From the NCBI GenBank assembly GCA_002914845.1, contig JXTC01000120.1, positions 330,626-394,625 of the forward strand: a stretch of DNA of 64,000 nt, read 5' to 3'. The DNA comes from Trema orientale (Eukaryota; Streptophyta; Magnoliopsida; Rosales; Cannabaceae). Below are positions 22,718 to 36,957 of the stretch, in pieces. Each line of letters opens with the position of its first letter. Positions within the stretch are counted from its first letter, which is position 1. The translations under genes and the position numbers were made by a program. The notes under the pieces were generated by a model. It made no database searches, had not been told where the DNA came from, and was given only the letters and a program-made list of their open reading frames with translations.

Positions 22718-24542
22718 AAGGGGAAAAAAAAAGAGAGTAGATATCAGAATACTACTCTTTTTTCTTTGTTTGTGGAGAAGTGGGTTTTTTTTTCCCCTAA
22801 TAATATAGTGAAGGTCTTAAGGATTGAGGGTTTTCTTTTTTTTGGGGGGTTTTTTCTCTGATATCTTAGGAAGAGATATTTATTTTTTTTTATAGCTTTT
22901 TTTGCTATCCTTTTTTTTTATTATTTCTATTTTTTCTTGTTATTTACCAGAAGAGTCAGAAAAAGGGGATGGCGAGGGGAAAAAAGGAGTGAAAAAAAAA
23001 GTTAAAAAATAAAAAAGAAAGAAAGAAAGACAGTGCTGGTTGATTGCAAGCAGAGAGAGAGGGCAATGGGAGTCCCCACATTCCTTTTGGAATATTGGTG
23101 GATGGGACAGAAAGCTGAGGAACAGAAGGTTTCAACAGTTGAAAGAAGTACATCCATCAGAGACATGACTAGAAAGCTCAGTGTGTGAGAGATTGATATA
23201 TACATATATATATATATATATATATTTCTTTATTTATGAATATATATGAAGAGATGGGACTTGCCTTTCAATCTTTTGGAGTGGGAAAAATTATTTAAGT
23301 TCAGGAAGGACCCCAATAATCTTTTCTTTGGTCATTTTGGTGGGTGTTTCTAATTAAGAACAAAAAAGAAGAGGGAAAAAAATGAAAATGAAAAAAAAAT
23401 GTGAAAGATGACAAAAGAATATAGGAAAGCGAATTACTTAAAAAAGCTTGACTTTTCTTATCAGTCTTGTCTAGGGATGTGTAGTGTAGACAGAGAAAGA
23501 GATGATGATATAATACATGCTTTGGGTTCCTCAGCTTTCTGTTTCTTTTAATATCCATCCAAGTTGTGCTCACTATGAATATATATATTTTTAGTATCCA
23601 TCCAAGTTGTGCTTACTATGAATATATATTTTTTAATAAAAGTATTATTTATGAGAAGCTCCTATTGTTATTGTTATTGTTTATTTGTCTGTTTTTAATT
23701 TCAAGCATATATATTATATGTTCCAGCAAATCGAGGTTGGCATTTTAATGATTATGCACGTAGGATGGTTATGGACTGGTGCATCCAATACCACTGAGCA
23801 AGTAGATTAATTATTTTGTTTCTAGAAAATTAAATACACTAAAAATTTTGTCGTATTATGAAACTATGAACTAGTTGAATCACAAAAGCAAGTATTAACA
23901 ACATTTTCCTTCAAAAAAAAAAAAAAAATTAACAACATTTGCCTTTAAAAAATGAGTTAATTTGTCCGATTTTGACATTTTAATATTAGTTTTCCTTTAA
24001 TCTTTTTGCTTCTTGATTTGTATTCTAGTGCATGCATATTGTTTTTATGTTTGTGTTTTATAACTGTTCTTAAGTGGTCCTTTAATCGAAGATCACGTTA
24101 GTACCGCACCCTTTTCATGAGTCAAGTGATTTTGTCCTCTTCTACTTAATTGGATGTCATTTTATTTCTAATTTTTCTTTCTTTATTTTAGGTCTAATTA
24201 CATTCTATTATGTAACAATGTGGAAAGTAAATGGTCTTTATCTAGTGTCCGTGCATAAAATGTGAGATTTTTTTTTTTTTTTTGGCTTGAACGTAACAAT
24301 ATGAGATTAAACATACAAATTGTAGTCATAGCTCACGTATCATCACCAACAATGATAGATGTTCAACATTTCTTACTAATTAATGATAAAATATTTTTTT
24401 GGCTATACCTAATTAGTTGATTCTTTAATCCCAATAAAGGATATACGTACGTAAGCAGATTTATTGAATTTTTTTTTTTCTTTTTGAACATTTACCATCA
24501 GAATTATCTTTGTACAAAACTAATGTATATGTGTATACATAT

Positions 24543-24586
<44 letters not shown>

Positions 24587-26084
24587 TTCATCTTTCTAAC
24601 CCAAGCCAATCCTCTCACTCCATTACTTCTTGGCCAATCTGAAACAACTACCTGCATACAGAAGATCACGTGCCACTCGGTGAATGGCTCTGCAGGCATA
24701 TATATATATATATATATGTAGGTATATAAATGTATATAAAATATGTATATAAATTCTCCATTAGACATAGACACAACCAATGTATATGCCTGAACCACGC
24801 ACTAAATCGCTACAATAGTTGATGTCTTTCAATTCACACAAGGAATCTAACAGCATCATCAGATTCACTGTTATATATACAGCACCTAGCTCAAGGGATC
24901 TCCACCACCCCAATCTTGTAAATTCTTAAAAAAAAAATTCTAAAAAAATGTGACAGGAAAAGCACCAAATAATTTAGTTTGGGCATCAGACCGAGCAAGT
25001 TGTGCACAATTAGATGGATCATCTTTGGGAACAATTTAGTGATGAAAATTGGGGAATCGAATTAACCAATTGAATTTATAATATGTTCAAGAGAAAAAGA
25101 AACCAAGGTATGTAATAAATCACTATACTAAAATCATCAGGGGAAAGAAAATATATCTGATGAATAGTGAATGTTTTTGAAATGTCATGCATTTTTGTTA
25201 ATTGATGTTCTACATTGTTTCAAATAAGAAAGATGGATTAACTTATGTAAAGTTTTAGAAAATCATAAGGTGGTAAGACCAAAGAGAATAATATCTATAA
25301 AGAGCGAGTGCTATAGGGATTTCGCTTTCGAATTATTTATTTTGGAGAAATCATGAATTTTTTTTTTAGGAGATATAAAAACTAAATGTATGTATATTTA
25401 TTCTTACTATGTCATTACTTTTTTTTAATGCATTTTATTAATAAGCTGGCCTGGCAGTTGAGATTTTAAATATTAGACGTTGGAAATAATTTATTGTTTC
25501 ACCTCGCATAAATAACATGCCGGCACATCAGATTGTGACTAAACATATCGTAGCACGAATTCACACGATACAGATATATGTATAACAATAACGACATTAT
25601 CATTGATCGATCCTAACACATTGCAAAATCTATTTCTGGAAATTCTAATTTTTCTTTGTCCATTCAAGATATTGGCTTAATAATGATTAAGGAATTATTG
25701 GTAGAGATTCTTTTATCGAACAAATATTGAAAGTGCCAGCAGTGGCAATGGGGATTTGCCCTTGTAACGCGGGGGGACTAATTAACAAATTAGATTCTTT
25801 TATTAAAGTATAGATATTAGCTGTAGAAATACAATTCAAATTTATATTCATGTCACGGCTTCTAATATAATAAACGTAAATTTCTCTACATTTTTTATCT
25901 GAAGAAACACTTAACTATGGATTCGCAAATATGAGAAATAAATTAAATAGTTACAATATTTCGAGAATAATAAAAGAGAACTTCCAAGGAAGAAAATTAA
26001 AACATCAAAATTCTAAAAGTAATTGTACGAGCCAGGGAGTAAGATTTATTTCAGAACAGCTACTGAAGATCTATATATATATAT
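22718..26084. other. WRKY 3' flank and intergenic region
   Basis: The first few hundred bases are presumably WRKY 3' UTR (T-rich, polyadenylation site not certain). TA microsatellites lie at about 23204-23225 and 24698-24717, and a GA microsatellite at 24546-24582. Two near-identical short phrases, ATCCATCCAAGTTGTGCT, stand at about 23554 and 23597, a small direct repeat. No further gene is supported. Confidence 0.5.
24546..24582. repeat. (GA)n microsatellite
   Basis: An uninterrupted GA dinucleotide tract of about 18 units. On the minus strand it produces the Ser-Leu repeats of a spurious open frame. Confidence 0.9.
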
Positions 26085-26314
26085 AATTCAGTAGGTATTT
26101 TTTTTTTACCTATGCATATGTATCAATTTGGCTAATGAAATTTTTTTTGTACATTTTTTTATATTAAAAAGTAAGAGAGAGAAATGATATTAATAATGCA
26201 TCTCTTTTTATGCACATCATTATAGTCGTTGGATCACCATTAGATGATGATCCAATGGCTAAAAAAAAAAAAATACTTGCACATAGGTAAAAAAAAAAAA
26301 ATACCTACTGAATT
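26085..26314. mobile_element. MITE flanked by (TA)n, family shared with SDR intron 1
   Basis: The terminal inverted repeats are about 30 bp: AATTCAGTAGGTATTTTTTT...ACCTATG at left and the complementary CATAGGTAAAA...TACCTACTGAATT at right. The body holds ATTAATAATGCA and a GGATCA/TGATCC inverted motif (about 26230-26255). TA-repeat sequence lies on both sides. The same sequence, in the same order, occurs at 56751-56960 and 56970-57215. A further right-end fragment lies at about 26345-26390. No coding capacity. Confidence 0.75.
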
Positions 26315-26390
26315 GGCAACCTATATATATATATGTAAATAGGGAGGTAAACAAAAAAATAAAAAATACCTACGGGATTGGGACCTATAT

Positions 26391-29300
26391 ATATATTTTT
26401 TTTGAAACCTCCTCCGTATATGTATATATTTTATTTAAGCATTAAGGTATTGAGAGTAAAAACACAACTTGAAGCATAAATAAAACATAGATAAATTATT
26501 TTTGGAGTCATTTATATTTAATTATATACGTAATTAAAGGCAACATAGTAACAAAAATTGAGTTTAGTATTTAAATATGCTTTTTTTAAAAATAACTATT
26601 TGAATATAATCATTTATTAAATACAAAAAGGGTAAAATTTAAACATGCTGTAATATTATAAGCTGTAACAGGTAGTACATATCTCTTATCACATGTCAAA
26701 ACGCCTTGTTTCTGAAAACTTTATGCCTCCGTTGGTAACGGAAGCACTCTTCACTCAATTTATTGGGAAATAGTGACACTAAGTTCTGTCAAATCCATCA
26801 ACTTTAATAATATTATTTGGATATCTTTTATTTATTTATTTTTGCATACGCCCATTCAACCCAAAGTCACTTCAATGTGGAGGAGAAAAGAACAGTCCAA
26901 AATTTCTCATCAAATGATTTTCTCATCCTTATTGATAGATGGGGTAAGAGAGTCATTATGTGAATTTGAAGGAAATCTTTTGGTGCAATTGGGTTTATGG
27001 GAGTGACTGTGGTCATGATTTTGAAAAGATAGAAATGTGACTTATAATTTATGCCACACACATGAAGCCCTTCTAACCATTTTTATTCGCTTAAAATCTT
27101 ACCCTTAATTTTTTGGAAGCAGTTTTACCCGTGTGTTGACTCCATTCAATTTCAGTTGCATTTTTTGTTATTTACATGATATTCAATGCAACTATACATT
27201 ACATATTCAATAGAGGGACCAATAATATACAAATGGTTTAACTTATCAAACAATATCTAAATGGTTTAACATATGTGCTTAAATGTAAATGAGTTTTCTT
27301 ATATATTTATACATTATTTTCCATCCAGCAATCAAGATATTTTGGCAATTAAATATATAAAACATCCCTAAACAGTTGAAATGGTCTCAAATTAATTACT
27401 TCCTGCTCAAATTCTTATGTCTCTGAGTATGAAGAAAAAATATACTCCTTTTACGTTAGCTTCATAAGCTTTAAAATTATTTTAAGGGATCTAGATACCT
27501 GATTTGTTTAGAACTAAAAGAGAGGCACATCAGCATATATTCCTTAGGTTCGACAAAATAATTAGGTATTTTAGTTCAAAGATTTTTGTTGAATGTGACA
27601 TTTCCTTCTTAAATTATTTTCATGTTTCAAGTCTTCTTTTAATTAAGAAACCCCTTAACAATTTCATCCATGCCGTGCAGGAATTATGTTCTCTCATACG
27701 TTTTGTTCAAATCTTAATAGCTCAAACTAAAAGGAGAAGGAAATGAATTATCATTTCTTTATAATCTATATAATCTGTACACATTGCTCAATTTGAAAAC
27801 TTCATAGTTTCTAAAAGAAAAAGATGTAATTAGTAATTAGACAGTAACTGGGTATTTCTGTAATTTGATTGCTCCTATGTTACAATTTGGGGGCTTTTTC
27901 TCCCAACCCAATAAACTTCAAATCACATGCACAGAAACATCATTTATTGTCTTCCCCCAAAACATTGATCATTTTGGTCAAAACATGAATCACTAGTATT
28001 ATGTTATCACCATATCACATCATCATTTGGCATACACTAGTCAAGTTCCTTTTTCCTCCATGAAAATTTCCAAAATATTCATACTGTTCACATTGTTTCT
28101 AAGAGCAAATAATTACACAAACAAATTTCTCCGAGTTCATGAGTAAGCAATTATAGATGATCTATATTCGTAGGCATTGTTTTAGTATAGTTAGCTATAA
28201 TATTGTTGTAGTGATATTCAATGTTGGCACATTAATAGCAACTAAAATATACCCACCAGTACACATCAAGCTGCATGCCACTAAATAATATTCTTTTTAA
28301 TTAATTTTCTCTTTCTAATAAACCTTATCTCTTGTACTAATTCATGAACCCCCAAAGATTTACCTCAACTTCAACAATGATAGGGATATATTAATTCCTC
28401 ACGTCATGGCTATAGTATTAACTAGAATCCTAATCTTTGTACTTGCAGTGTGATCCAACTACTTTATTTATTCTTTATAAATCCCCATCGAATTTCCTCA
28501 GCAAAATCTTCATCATTCTTAGTTTGAAATTGCCAAAGTGTCATAGCTTAACTCATGTTTAGCAAGAAAAAAAGGAATCATTAATCTTTTCCAAAAATTT
28601 AATTTATTTGGTATACACAGTCATGTATGTATATATATATATGTATATATATGTATGGGTATATGTATATATATATAAATATTTCCCGCTATTATTATTG
28701 TTGTGTGGGGCTAATGAATTAATTATATGCTGTGGGTCGCATCATCACTTCCTCAACTGTGATCTGAGATTTGGGGTTTTGTTGGTCATCATCAACTTTT
28801 TTTTTTTCCTTTGACACTTTCAACAATTTCGGTCCAAATGTATAATTGACAGTATATAATGCCCATTTTTGTATGTAGTTATTAGAAGCGTGAAAGCTGG
28901 CGAGAACGATTCGAAAAAAAACCTTTTTTCCTTGTGTATTCGGTGTTAATCCGCAGCTGCTAGCTATTCTATGTACTATGTACATAATTTATAAAACAAG
29001 TATGGTATATATCCCTAAAGAAGTTGTTGTGTACTTGCATGGCCAAGAAAATAGAAAGAAAAAATATTAAGTAAGTAGAAGTAGGAATAGGTCAAGATCA
29101 AAGAATGTTACCCATTGATTATTACATTTAGGGTTTAGGCATGTCTATTGGCAAAACCTTTTTGACTCATCATAAGCCATTTTTAAAGAGTTTAGATAAC
29201 TCTTCTGAAAAGCTTTGACAAATTTATCAAGACTTCAAACCGAAAAACTGATAGGATATATGTAGCTTTCCCTAGAAAGCTCTCCCAGGAAGAAAGTACT

Positions 29301-30430
29301 TCATATCGTATTATTTATACAATTGCTGACGTAATTCTATAGTCATTTTGACTTGATTTTTCATCGTAAACAACGAGAGATAATTGTCATTTTCCAAAAT
29401 TTTTCACTAATCCTAGTAAAAAAAAGTAAAAGACATTATTAACTCAGCTAGCTAATTACACCTTCACTCTTTTTTTTTTTTCATGAACCAGTTCACATAC
29501 AGCCTTTGTGGCCTATATTAAACTCTTAGCTAGAAATATATAGTGTTCAAACATTTTTAACTTCTTTCTAAAAAATGGAAAAAAAGAAAAAAAAAAAAAA
29601 CTAGATTTTCTTAGTTTAAAAAAAGGAAAAAAAAAAAAAAGAAAGAAGCTAACGCGAAATTTAGCCTTACTAAGGTTTGGCCATAGGTATATTAGTTGAT
29701 TCTTCTGGCCGGCTTTGTCATGTAATTCTCAATACATAGTAGAATTAAACTTACATATTTTAGAATTTAGGGAATATTATAGATACGTATATTTATAGAA
29801 TCTATAATAAAAGAAAGTGAGTTGAACTGTATAAATGTTTATATGATTACACTCTTATATTTATATTGAAAATAGCATACGAAGATCTGTTTCTCTCTCT
29901 CTTTCTCTTAGAGGACCACTGGCGTATGTATCATTGATTTTTGTGTTCAGATTCAAACATGGGTAAGTGAAATTCAGTCCTAGATTATTTTTCAACATTA
30001 ATTCCTTTTCTTAGTTAGGCTAACTGTCAAATCTAAGTTTTTAGAAAGATAGTTGGACTGAACCAATTTTTACCTAACTTAGCGAAGGGCAACATCATAC
30101 TTGGCAAGAAGTGAGAAAACAAGTCTGACTCATAACGCAATATTAAATTTTATTTATTTTATCTTTTTATTCTAAAAAGTATGAGAGTAATATACAAAAA
30201 TCACAGAGAACAAATAAACTATGAGAAAAGGGAAAATTGTCTTTCAAAAACTAGCTTAATTATGCAGAGTCCGTGATAACTCTAAGTATCATTCTTTGTA
30301 AGCTATGCACATCGTGTCTTCTCGGGATTCAAACATAAGATTTGCATGTTCGGACAATCTATAATCAATCTCTTTAGATTTAGAAGGGTGACCAAAATAC
30401 CCCATAACATTCTTTTATGCGTTAATTTCT
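26391..30430. other. Intergenic region, no gene
   Basis: AT-rich with a TA/GTATAT microsatellite at about 28625-28680 and A-runs at 29580-29640. No open frame shows a recognisable domain or splice-consistent extension. Confidence 0.5.
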
Positions 30431-30698
30431 TTATTGCTCTCGAACTATTGGGGTGAGTTCCAATTTAGCTTTTGAATTTTGAAATGTAAAATGTGTCACT
30501 TTATCAAATGACTTCCGAACTTTCAAATGTCCAGTTTTGGCTCTTGACCCTTGAACTAAGGGAATAATCATAGTTCAGATATTAAAATAAGACATTTGAA
30601 ATTCAAGAGCTGAAACTGAGACACAGATGATAACAAAGTGACACATTTCAAAGTTCAAAGGTTAAAATTTGGGTTGATATTATAGATCGGGGCAATAA
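30431..30698. mobile_element. Foldback MITE, ~70-bp inverted arms
   Basis: The left arm, from TTATTGCTCTCGAACTATTG through AAATGTGTCACTTTATC, is matched on the opposite strand by the right arm, from GATAACAAAGTGACACATTT to the end ATTGCCCCGATC. The spacer is about 110 bp. No coding frame is present, and the target duplication is unclear because the ends are diverged. Confidence 0.6.
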
Positions 30699-30869
30699 TG
30701 TTTTGGGCTTCTTACTTAAGAAACCAGGCCTAAAGTCTGAAAAATTGAAAAAAATCCCAAATGGGCTAAACTTTTCAAAAATTCTGGATTGTTTTGGGAA
30801 ATATATCATTTTTAAAAGTTTATGTACTAAAATAACAATTTTATAAACTATTGAGAAAAGTATCACTTT

Positions 30870-31110
30870 TTCCTTTCAAAATTAGTATTTTCAAATTTGT
30901 TTGAGTTAACCAATTAGGTTATTTGGATAATCAATCGAGTTATTTGAGTTAACCAGACTTGTTAGCTCAAGTAACTTGATCGGTTACATTAAGTGCTTTA
31001 TCAATTTGTAAAAAGTAATATTTTTCTAAATATTTTTAAAAGTGGTATTTTCTAAATAAATATAAGATTTTTTAAAAACAATTAAAATTTCGATTTCTCA
31101 AAAAAAAAAA
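30870..31110 (+). repeat. Dispersed repeat, copy A (partner 32960-33240)
   Basis: Contains TTATTTGAGTTAACCAGACT, then AGCTCAAGTAACTTGATCGG and TTTTCTAAATAAATATA. A diverged direct copy with the same order occurs at 32960-33240. Both copies are non-coding and of unknown class. Confidence 0.45.
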
Positions 31111-31581
31111 AAAAAAAAAAAGAATCTGGGATTTTTTAATTTTTTTTTTTTGAAATTTCACCATATAAAAATCAAGTTTCGTCTAAATTTTATATCATTT
31201 TTACGTTAAGTGATAAATTTTTAAAAATAAGGGGAAATTACATATTATACGACTTTCGATTACTTTTTCATAAAAATACGATATACGGCCTTTAGATATT
31301 CGAAAAATATGGCCCCTTTTTGTTTCTATATGGCCTGATATAATCAGGCACTAAAAAAAAAAAAAAAAAAAAAACTGAATAAGTGGTGTAGCTCACTACT
31401 ACACCTGGCTATGGAACTCAAGTGGTCCGTGATGTGTTGTCAGTTGACTTCACATCATGCAAGCATGCATATCTTTTTTAATTAATTTTTTTATTATTAA
31501 ATATTTTTATGGTGTATTATTGTTTTTTTTTTCTCTCAATGTATCCAGAAAACAAGAAAATATTTGAATATTCGTTGTCAC

Positions 31582-31619
<38 letters not shown>
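31582..31619. repeat. (AAT)n microsatellite
   Basis: About 12 uninterrupted AAT units, directly followed by a 22-bp minisatellite. Confidence 0.9.
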
Positions 31620-31633
31620 GGAGATTAGCCTAA

Positions 31634-31790
31634 GTATCTTACTGGATTACGTTTGGTATTCGACAAATAAGGAGAGAGTTGGTATCTTACTAGATTATCT
31701 ATGGTATCTTACGAAGTTACTTATAGTATCTTACTAAATTACTTATAATATCTTACTAGATTACTTATAATATTTGACAAACTATGAGGA
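31634..31790 (+). repeat. 22-bp minisatellite (TATCTTACTAGATTACTTATAA)
   Basis: Four adjacent 22-bp units begin TATCTTAC at 31683, 31705, 31727 and 31749. Degenerate flanking units lie at 31634 and 31771, and isolated relatives (GGTATCTTACCAGTTTACTT) reappear near 31985 and 32070. The unit carries no open coding pattern. Confidence 0.75.
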
Positions 31791-32959
31791 AATTGGATGT
31801 TTCTTATTTAAAAAGTATCCTACCAAAGTTGTAAAAGGTCACTTACAATGTTACCTATGCTAACCAATTTTTTTTTTTTTTTTGAAGGAAACCTAAGCTA
31901 ACCAGTTAATGGTTAGAATTGTGTGTTCAAAAAAGCAATGAAAAAAAACAAAAACAACTATGTTATGATTCAGGATTACTTACGGTATTTTATCAGTTTA
32001 TTTAGAGTATCTTTAAAATTGGAATGAGGCAAAAAAAAAAAAGAAAAAAAAGAGAGAGAATATTGTCATAGGTATCTTACCAGTTTACTTAGGATATATA
32101 AATTGAAACAGAAGTTGGGCGTCTTTTATTGCCCAAAGAAAGGGAAAGAATTTTAACACTATAAAAAAAAAAAAATTGAAATTAATAATTGTTAAATTAC
32201 AAAAATAATCACATAAAATAAAAAAAATTAAATTATAGGGAGATTCTTAACTATAAGATTAAAGTCAAAATTGCAAAAAATTCTGAGGAAAAAAAAAAGA
32301 AACGAAAAGGCTGCCGAATTTTTATATATATAATTTTTAACTTTAGAATCACCAGCCTTGTACAAATTTACAAGAGAGTTTTGGAAAAATTGTTGAAATT
32401 AGATGGTTCACTTCAATGGAGTGGAGCAGCAGTAAGGTGTAGAAAGAGTATTAGGAAAAGAAAAAAAGAATAAAAAAAGAAAAAGAAAAAGAAAAAGCCA
32501 AATGGCTGAAGAGATGGAAAGGGCAAAACCCAACGCGTGGGTTGGTCTTGTTTTCTCCGGTCAAAGGTTTTTCCGTTGTTATCCTGACGCGTGTTAGCCG
32601 TATTCAATTGAGTGGAAGACCGTATATTTTAAACTTTTGACCCCAGGTATCGTATTTTTCCGTAGTTTTTCCTAACATCGTATTTTTCAAAAGTTGTCTA
32701 TGTTTTCTGGTATTTCTCTAAAAACCCCTTAAAATAAGCCCAGCTCACTTTGGTATATTAAAAGGGCCCAAACTGTACTTTAAGCCAATTTCGAGAGACC
32801 AAAAGAGAAGGGGGAATTGGACATCATTAGTAGCGTTTGAGGCTAAAATGGCGGTTTTAGGAGTCATTTGAAAAAAAGGACTTTTCTACGTATACCTTTC
32901 AAATATATGGTAAAATTTCTAAAACGTTGAAAAATCACGTCAAAATCTTTTACAAAATC

Positions 32960-33240
32960 CCAGATATATCTAGTAAAATATCACTTTTGAAATATTTAGA
33001 AAATATCATTTTTATCAATAACTGGGTTATTTAAGTTAATTAGTCCAGTTATTTGAGGTAGCTAGACTGGTCATCTCAAGTAAACTAAATTGGTTACCTG
33101 GAGTATTTTTGAAAAATACCAATTTTAAGGAGAAAACAATAACTTTATAAATAAATAAATAGATAGAAATTTATATTTTCTAAATAAACTATAAAAAATG
33201 ACATTTTTTTAAAGAGCCCGAGGCTTTTTAAAAAAACTCA
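32960..33240 (+). repeat. Dispersed repeat, copy B (partner 30870-31110)
   Basis: Contains TTATTTGAGGTAGCTAGACT and ATCTCAAGTAAACTAAATTGG in the same order as copy A, then TTTTCTAAATAAACTATA. Identity is roughly 70% by eye. Confidence 0.45.
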
Positions 33241-33339
33241 ACCTATTCGTGATTTTTCAAATTTTTTTATTTTGGCCCTAGGTTTTTTTGTAACAAACCC
33301 TAAAAGATAAAAGAATTATTCAAATGTCCATTTTCTTCA

Positions 33340-33790
33340 CCTTATTTTAAGAAATGGCTGTTTTTTTGACTTATTCAATAATTGGCTATTTTTTTATTTT
33401 TTTTCCCGCAAAATGGCCATTTCTTCATATATCAATACTTTTATTACAATTTTACCAGTAAATCAGCATGTTTTAGTAAAGCAATTTTATGTTAGTATAT
33501 CAATTTTTGTTTATTAGTGTGTCAATTTTGTATAATTTAATCAATTATTAATGTGTTAGTATATCAATTGTATGTTATTTTTATAAATGTATGTGTCATT
33601 TTTTATAAACTAATAAATTGATATAAATATACAAAAATTGATTTATTTTAGCCTTGTTTGATTAACTCGGCCATTTTATAAATATTTTTTTCTTATATAT
33701 TTTATATTTTTTTTTTGAAAAATAGCTATTTTTTAAACTTGAACATAAAATTCAGTCATTTGGCTATGAATTCTAGACAAAATTTCCTCT
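33340..33790 (+). repeat. Dispersed repeat (partner 42410-42690)
   Basis: Both copies show AAATGGCC, several TATATCAATTTT motifs, and an end with GAAAAATRGCTATTTCTTAAA followed by TTAGCCATTTGGCC-like sequence. Same orientation, strongly diverged, non-coding. Confidence 0.4.
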
Positions 33791-36489
33791 ATCCACACAC
33801 AAAACCCCTACTTTCTCTTCGAAATTGCAGCGAAGGGAGAGAGAGAGAGAGTTAAAACGATGAAACGGACTTCTAAAGCTCTCCAAATTTGCTATTTTTG
33901 GCCAAACGTCCTCCTATAAAAATGTTCACAGCTCATTTTAAACTTCCTGTCAAATCTAGTTCCCCTCAAATTGGCATGAACTTGACTTTCAACCCAAAAG
34001 AATGGCTCAAGCCTTAATGAAGGAGGTGAATAGTCAGAGCCATATTTTTTAATCCCTTTTTTCATCACTGATGACGAGAAAAGCACAAACTGAGTTGAGG
34101 CCGAGCTCAACTGAAAAGTAAAATGGCCAAGTCCATTTAGTCTAGGGAGGACAAGATTGAACAAATGGTGATTTTTGCCTTCTTTTTGTTATATTTTTGT
34201 TTCATCATTTTATGTGATGGGTAGAAAATTTTATTTGAATTTCCTGATATGTGATTCGTTAATATATTATTCATAACCTATAATTGTTGTGTTGATGATT
34301 TTTTTTTTTTTCCGTTATAAGTAAGCTCCTCAAAGAAATATCATTAATCGATGCAAAAAACTTCAGATTACAATTTAACTATAAGGATTATAATTTCAAA
34401 CTCCTCAACGAAAGAAGATAAAAAATGTATCACATACGCAACTAAAAACAAATGTGTAGGTTATCCTAATTATTAAGATAAACAAATAACAAGGATTACC
34501 AGCAATCTATTGTCTTTAACACTTGCTCCCAGTTACATTCTTAGTAGAGTAGACTATATGAGGCTAGCACCAATTGAGATCCATGCCTGTGAAAAAGAAA
34601 ATAAGATAAAATTCGGTCACTAAACAGATCTAGATATAAGTAAAAAATATCAAATTTAAGATCTAGATTCGGACTGAAATCTATATAGAATATGGTACTA
34701 CAAACCAGATTTAGATCTGGATTTATAAAACTAAAAAAAAAAAAGAAAAAAAAAAGTAGGTTGAGAGAGGAGGAGAAAAAAGAAGGTAAAGAGAGGAGGC
34801 CAGAGAATGAGAAGAAGAAGGGAAGACCTCTTTCCCACCTCGAAGCAGGACCACGCTAGTTTTTTTTTTTGGGAAAAAATGCAGGTAAAGAGGGAGGCTA
34901 GGATTTTTGGTTTTGACTTAAAAGTAAAAATTTTGTGTTGATAAATTAGAACTTGTATTTTTGTTGCGCTTTTCACTCATAGAAATCGTATTTATTTAAT
35001 TTTGTTACCTAGGTTAAGAATTTATTGTAGTTCGATATTTTATGGTATGGGTAAGGATTTTTTTTCCCCCTCTGTGCTGATGAGAAGTGAGCGAAAAAAG
35101 AAGCTAAAGTTACAAAACTTATGGCCTGTAGTCAAAACTTGGGCTTATAAGATTTCTTCATTTTTGCCTTTTTTTTTTAGGTGGTTTGTTACAGTTTTGC
35201 TTTTTGATGAATATGGAAATTTGATTTAGTTTCATCAATGAAGTTGCAAAATTTGCTTTTGATATGTGACCTCGTGGTCAAAAATTTTGTGATCCTAGAT
35301 CATTATTTTCGTAATCCACAGGTGCCTAATTTGTGTTTTTTTTCCTTATCAAGTATCGATACAGTTTAATATTTGATTTTGCAGCTTTCGCAGTAGATAG
35401 TCATTAACAAAGACATTACATTTAGTAAAATTAATTTCTAGGGAATAGTGAAGGAATCATATCAATTCGTACTCTTAGGTGGAATTTTATGAATTTGCAG
35501 CTTGAGAAGTTTGGAAAAGTTGTGTAGTTTACGATATTTGAGTTAATGCACTTTATATTCACTTAATTCCATATTGTAAATAGCTTTGCACATAAGATAA
35601 AGATAGGTTTACTCCTATAACCAAATTTGGCCAAGCTACTCTGATCATTAGAAGCGTATGTTATGTTATGTTTGGATGAATGATGACTCGCATTCAAATA
35701 AGAATAAAAGCATTATTTTAGCATAATATAGCAAATAAGATTCCTATATGCCTCTGTAGTATAAGCAGTATTTTTATTGTGCATTTTTACACCTAGTTTA
35801 CCCCGCTCATACTATGGTCATTATCAATATCCTCTTTGAATATTGAAGTTTGTTTACCTCGCTCATACTTGAATGAACATTACAAGTTATTCATTAGCCA
35901 ATAAGCACAGCTGTTATATAGGTATAACATGCACCATAAGTACAATTTTCCCAGCAATTCATTTATTTAATCCAAGTCAAAATGAATCGTTCAGAACTTA
36001 TAAACAAAGATTGGACACTTTGTTTATAGAAAATGACCGTATTTATTTATTTGAATGAGAATGATGGATCTCAAATTATTGAAACTTACGACGGATGGAA
36101 ATAATTGTATACTAGAAATTATCATTATAAGGAGAATAGCTTATTTAAATTTGAATATACTGTGAAAAAGACAAATAATTCTTGCTATTTTCCCTTTGTT
36201 GACATGATCGAATTCAATACGTCTACGTTATTTATAATAAGAACAAGGATAAGTACCTCAATTCTAATGAAGAAATATTCTAGCTTGATGCATGATTGAA
36301 TTGCTCTAGAGTGTCATTTTTTTTTTCCACGAACTTGCCTACCATTATTAATGAATCAAACTCCTTTAATTCTCTTCACCGGATTTCTCAAATACCCCAA
36401 CTCATGTAAATTCTTACAAATTCTCTATCTAAATTTTGAGACCAATTGTCCGCTAATAAATATGTGTATTTTCTGAGATCTCAAGGCCT
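33791..36489. other. Intergenic region, no gene
   Basis: Several short open frames occur but none has a recognisable domain. The stretch 33780-33910 (GAGA tract, then an ATG at 33860) looks leader-like, but its frame stops after 13 codons. Confidence 0.4.
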
Positions 36490-36498
36490 TTATTCATA

Positions 36499-36957
36499 GG
36501 ATTATGATAGACATCCCATCTCTTCTCTCACCTTTTAATACCACCTTATATGGTATATGACTTGGTAGTCATCTCATTTATCACATCATCCATTCTAGTT
36601 TTCAATATTATTTGCAAATAAATCATTCTTTTTATAAACTTGCTTAACCTAATTTTTATCGTGAAAGCCTGGAGGAAAAAAAAACCAGCTTTGCGTGAAA
36701 GCCTGAGAGGAGGAAAAAAAAACATAGCGTGAAAGGGAAATTACTCTATCAACGTTGTTTAATAAATCCAATTCAGCAATCAATAATCTCTTCTATGGCC
36801 TTTCAATCAGAGGTGAGTTTGTCTAATCTCTCTCTTCTATTCACCAACTATTTTAGATTATGCACAAAAAACATCATCTTAAAAGAAAAAAAAAAAACAA
36901 AATCTGATGTATTCATTCTAAAGGCAAAAATTCATAGTAATTCTTTATTGTTTTATG
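36499..36957 (+). repeat. Left terminal inverted repeat of the MULE
   Basis: Aligns with the reverse complement of 40391-40807. Shared phrases include ATAAACTTGCTT, ATCGTGAAAGC, CAATCAATAATCTCTTCTAT and TATTCATTCTAAAGGCAA. The open frame at 36729-37046 lies mostly inside this arm and is not a gene. Confidence 0.85.

Noticed and set aside
24520-24798. 92-codon minus-strand gene
   Set aside because: Its C-terminus is translation of a GA microsatellite and its middle of a TA microsatellite.
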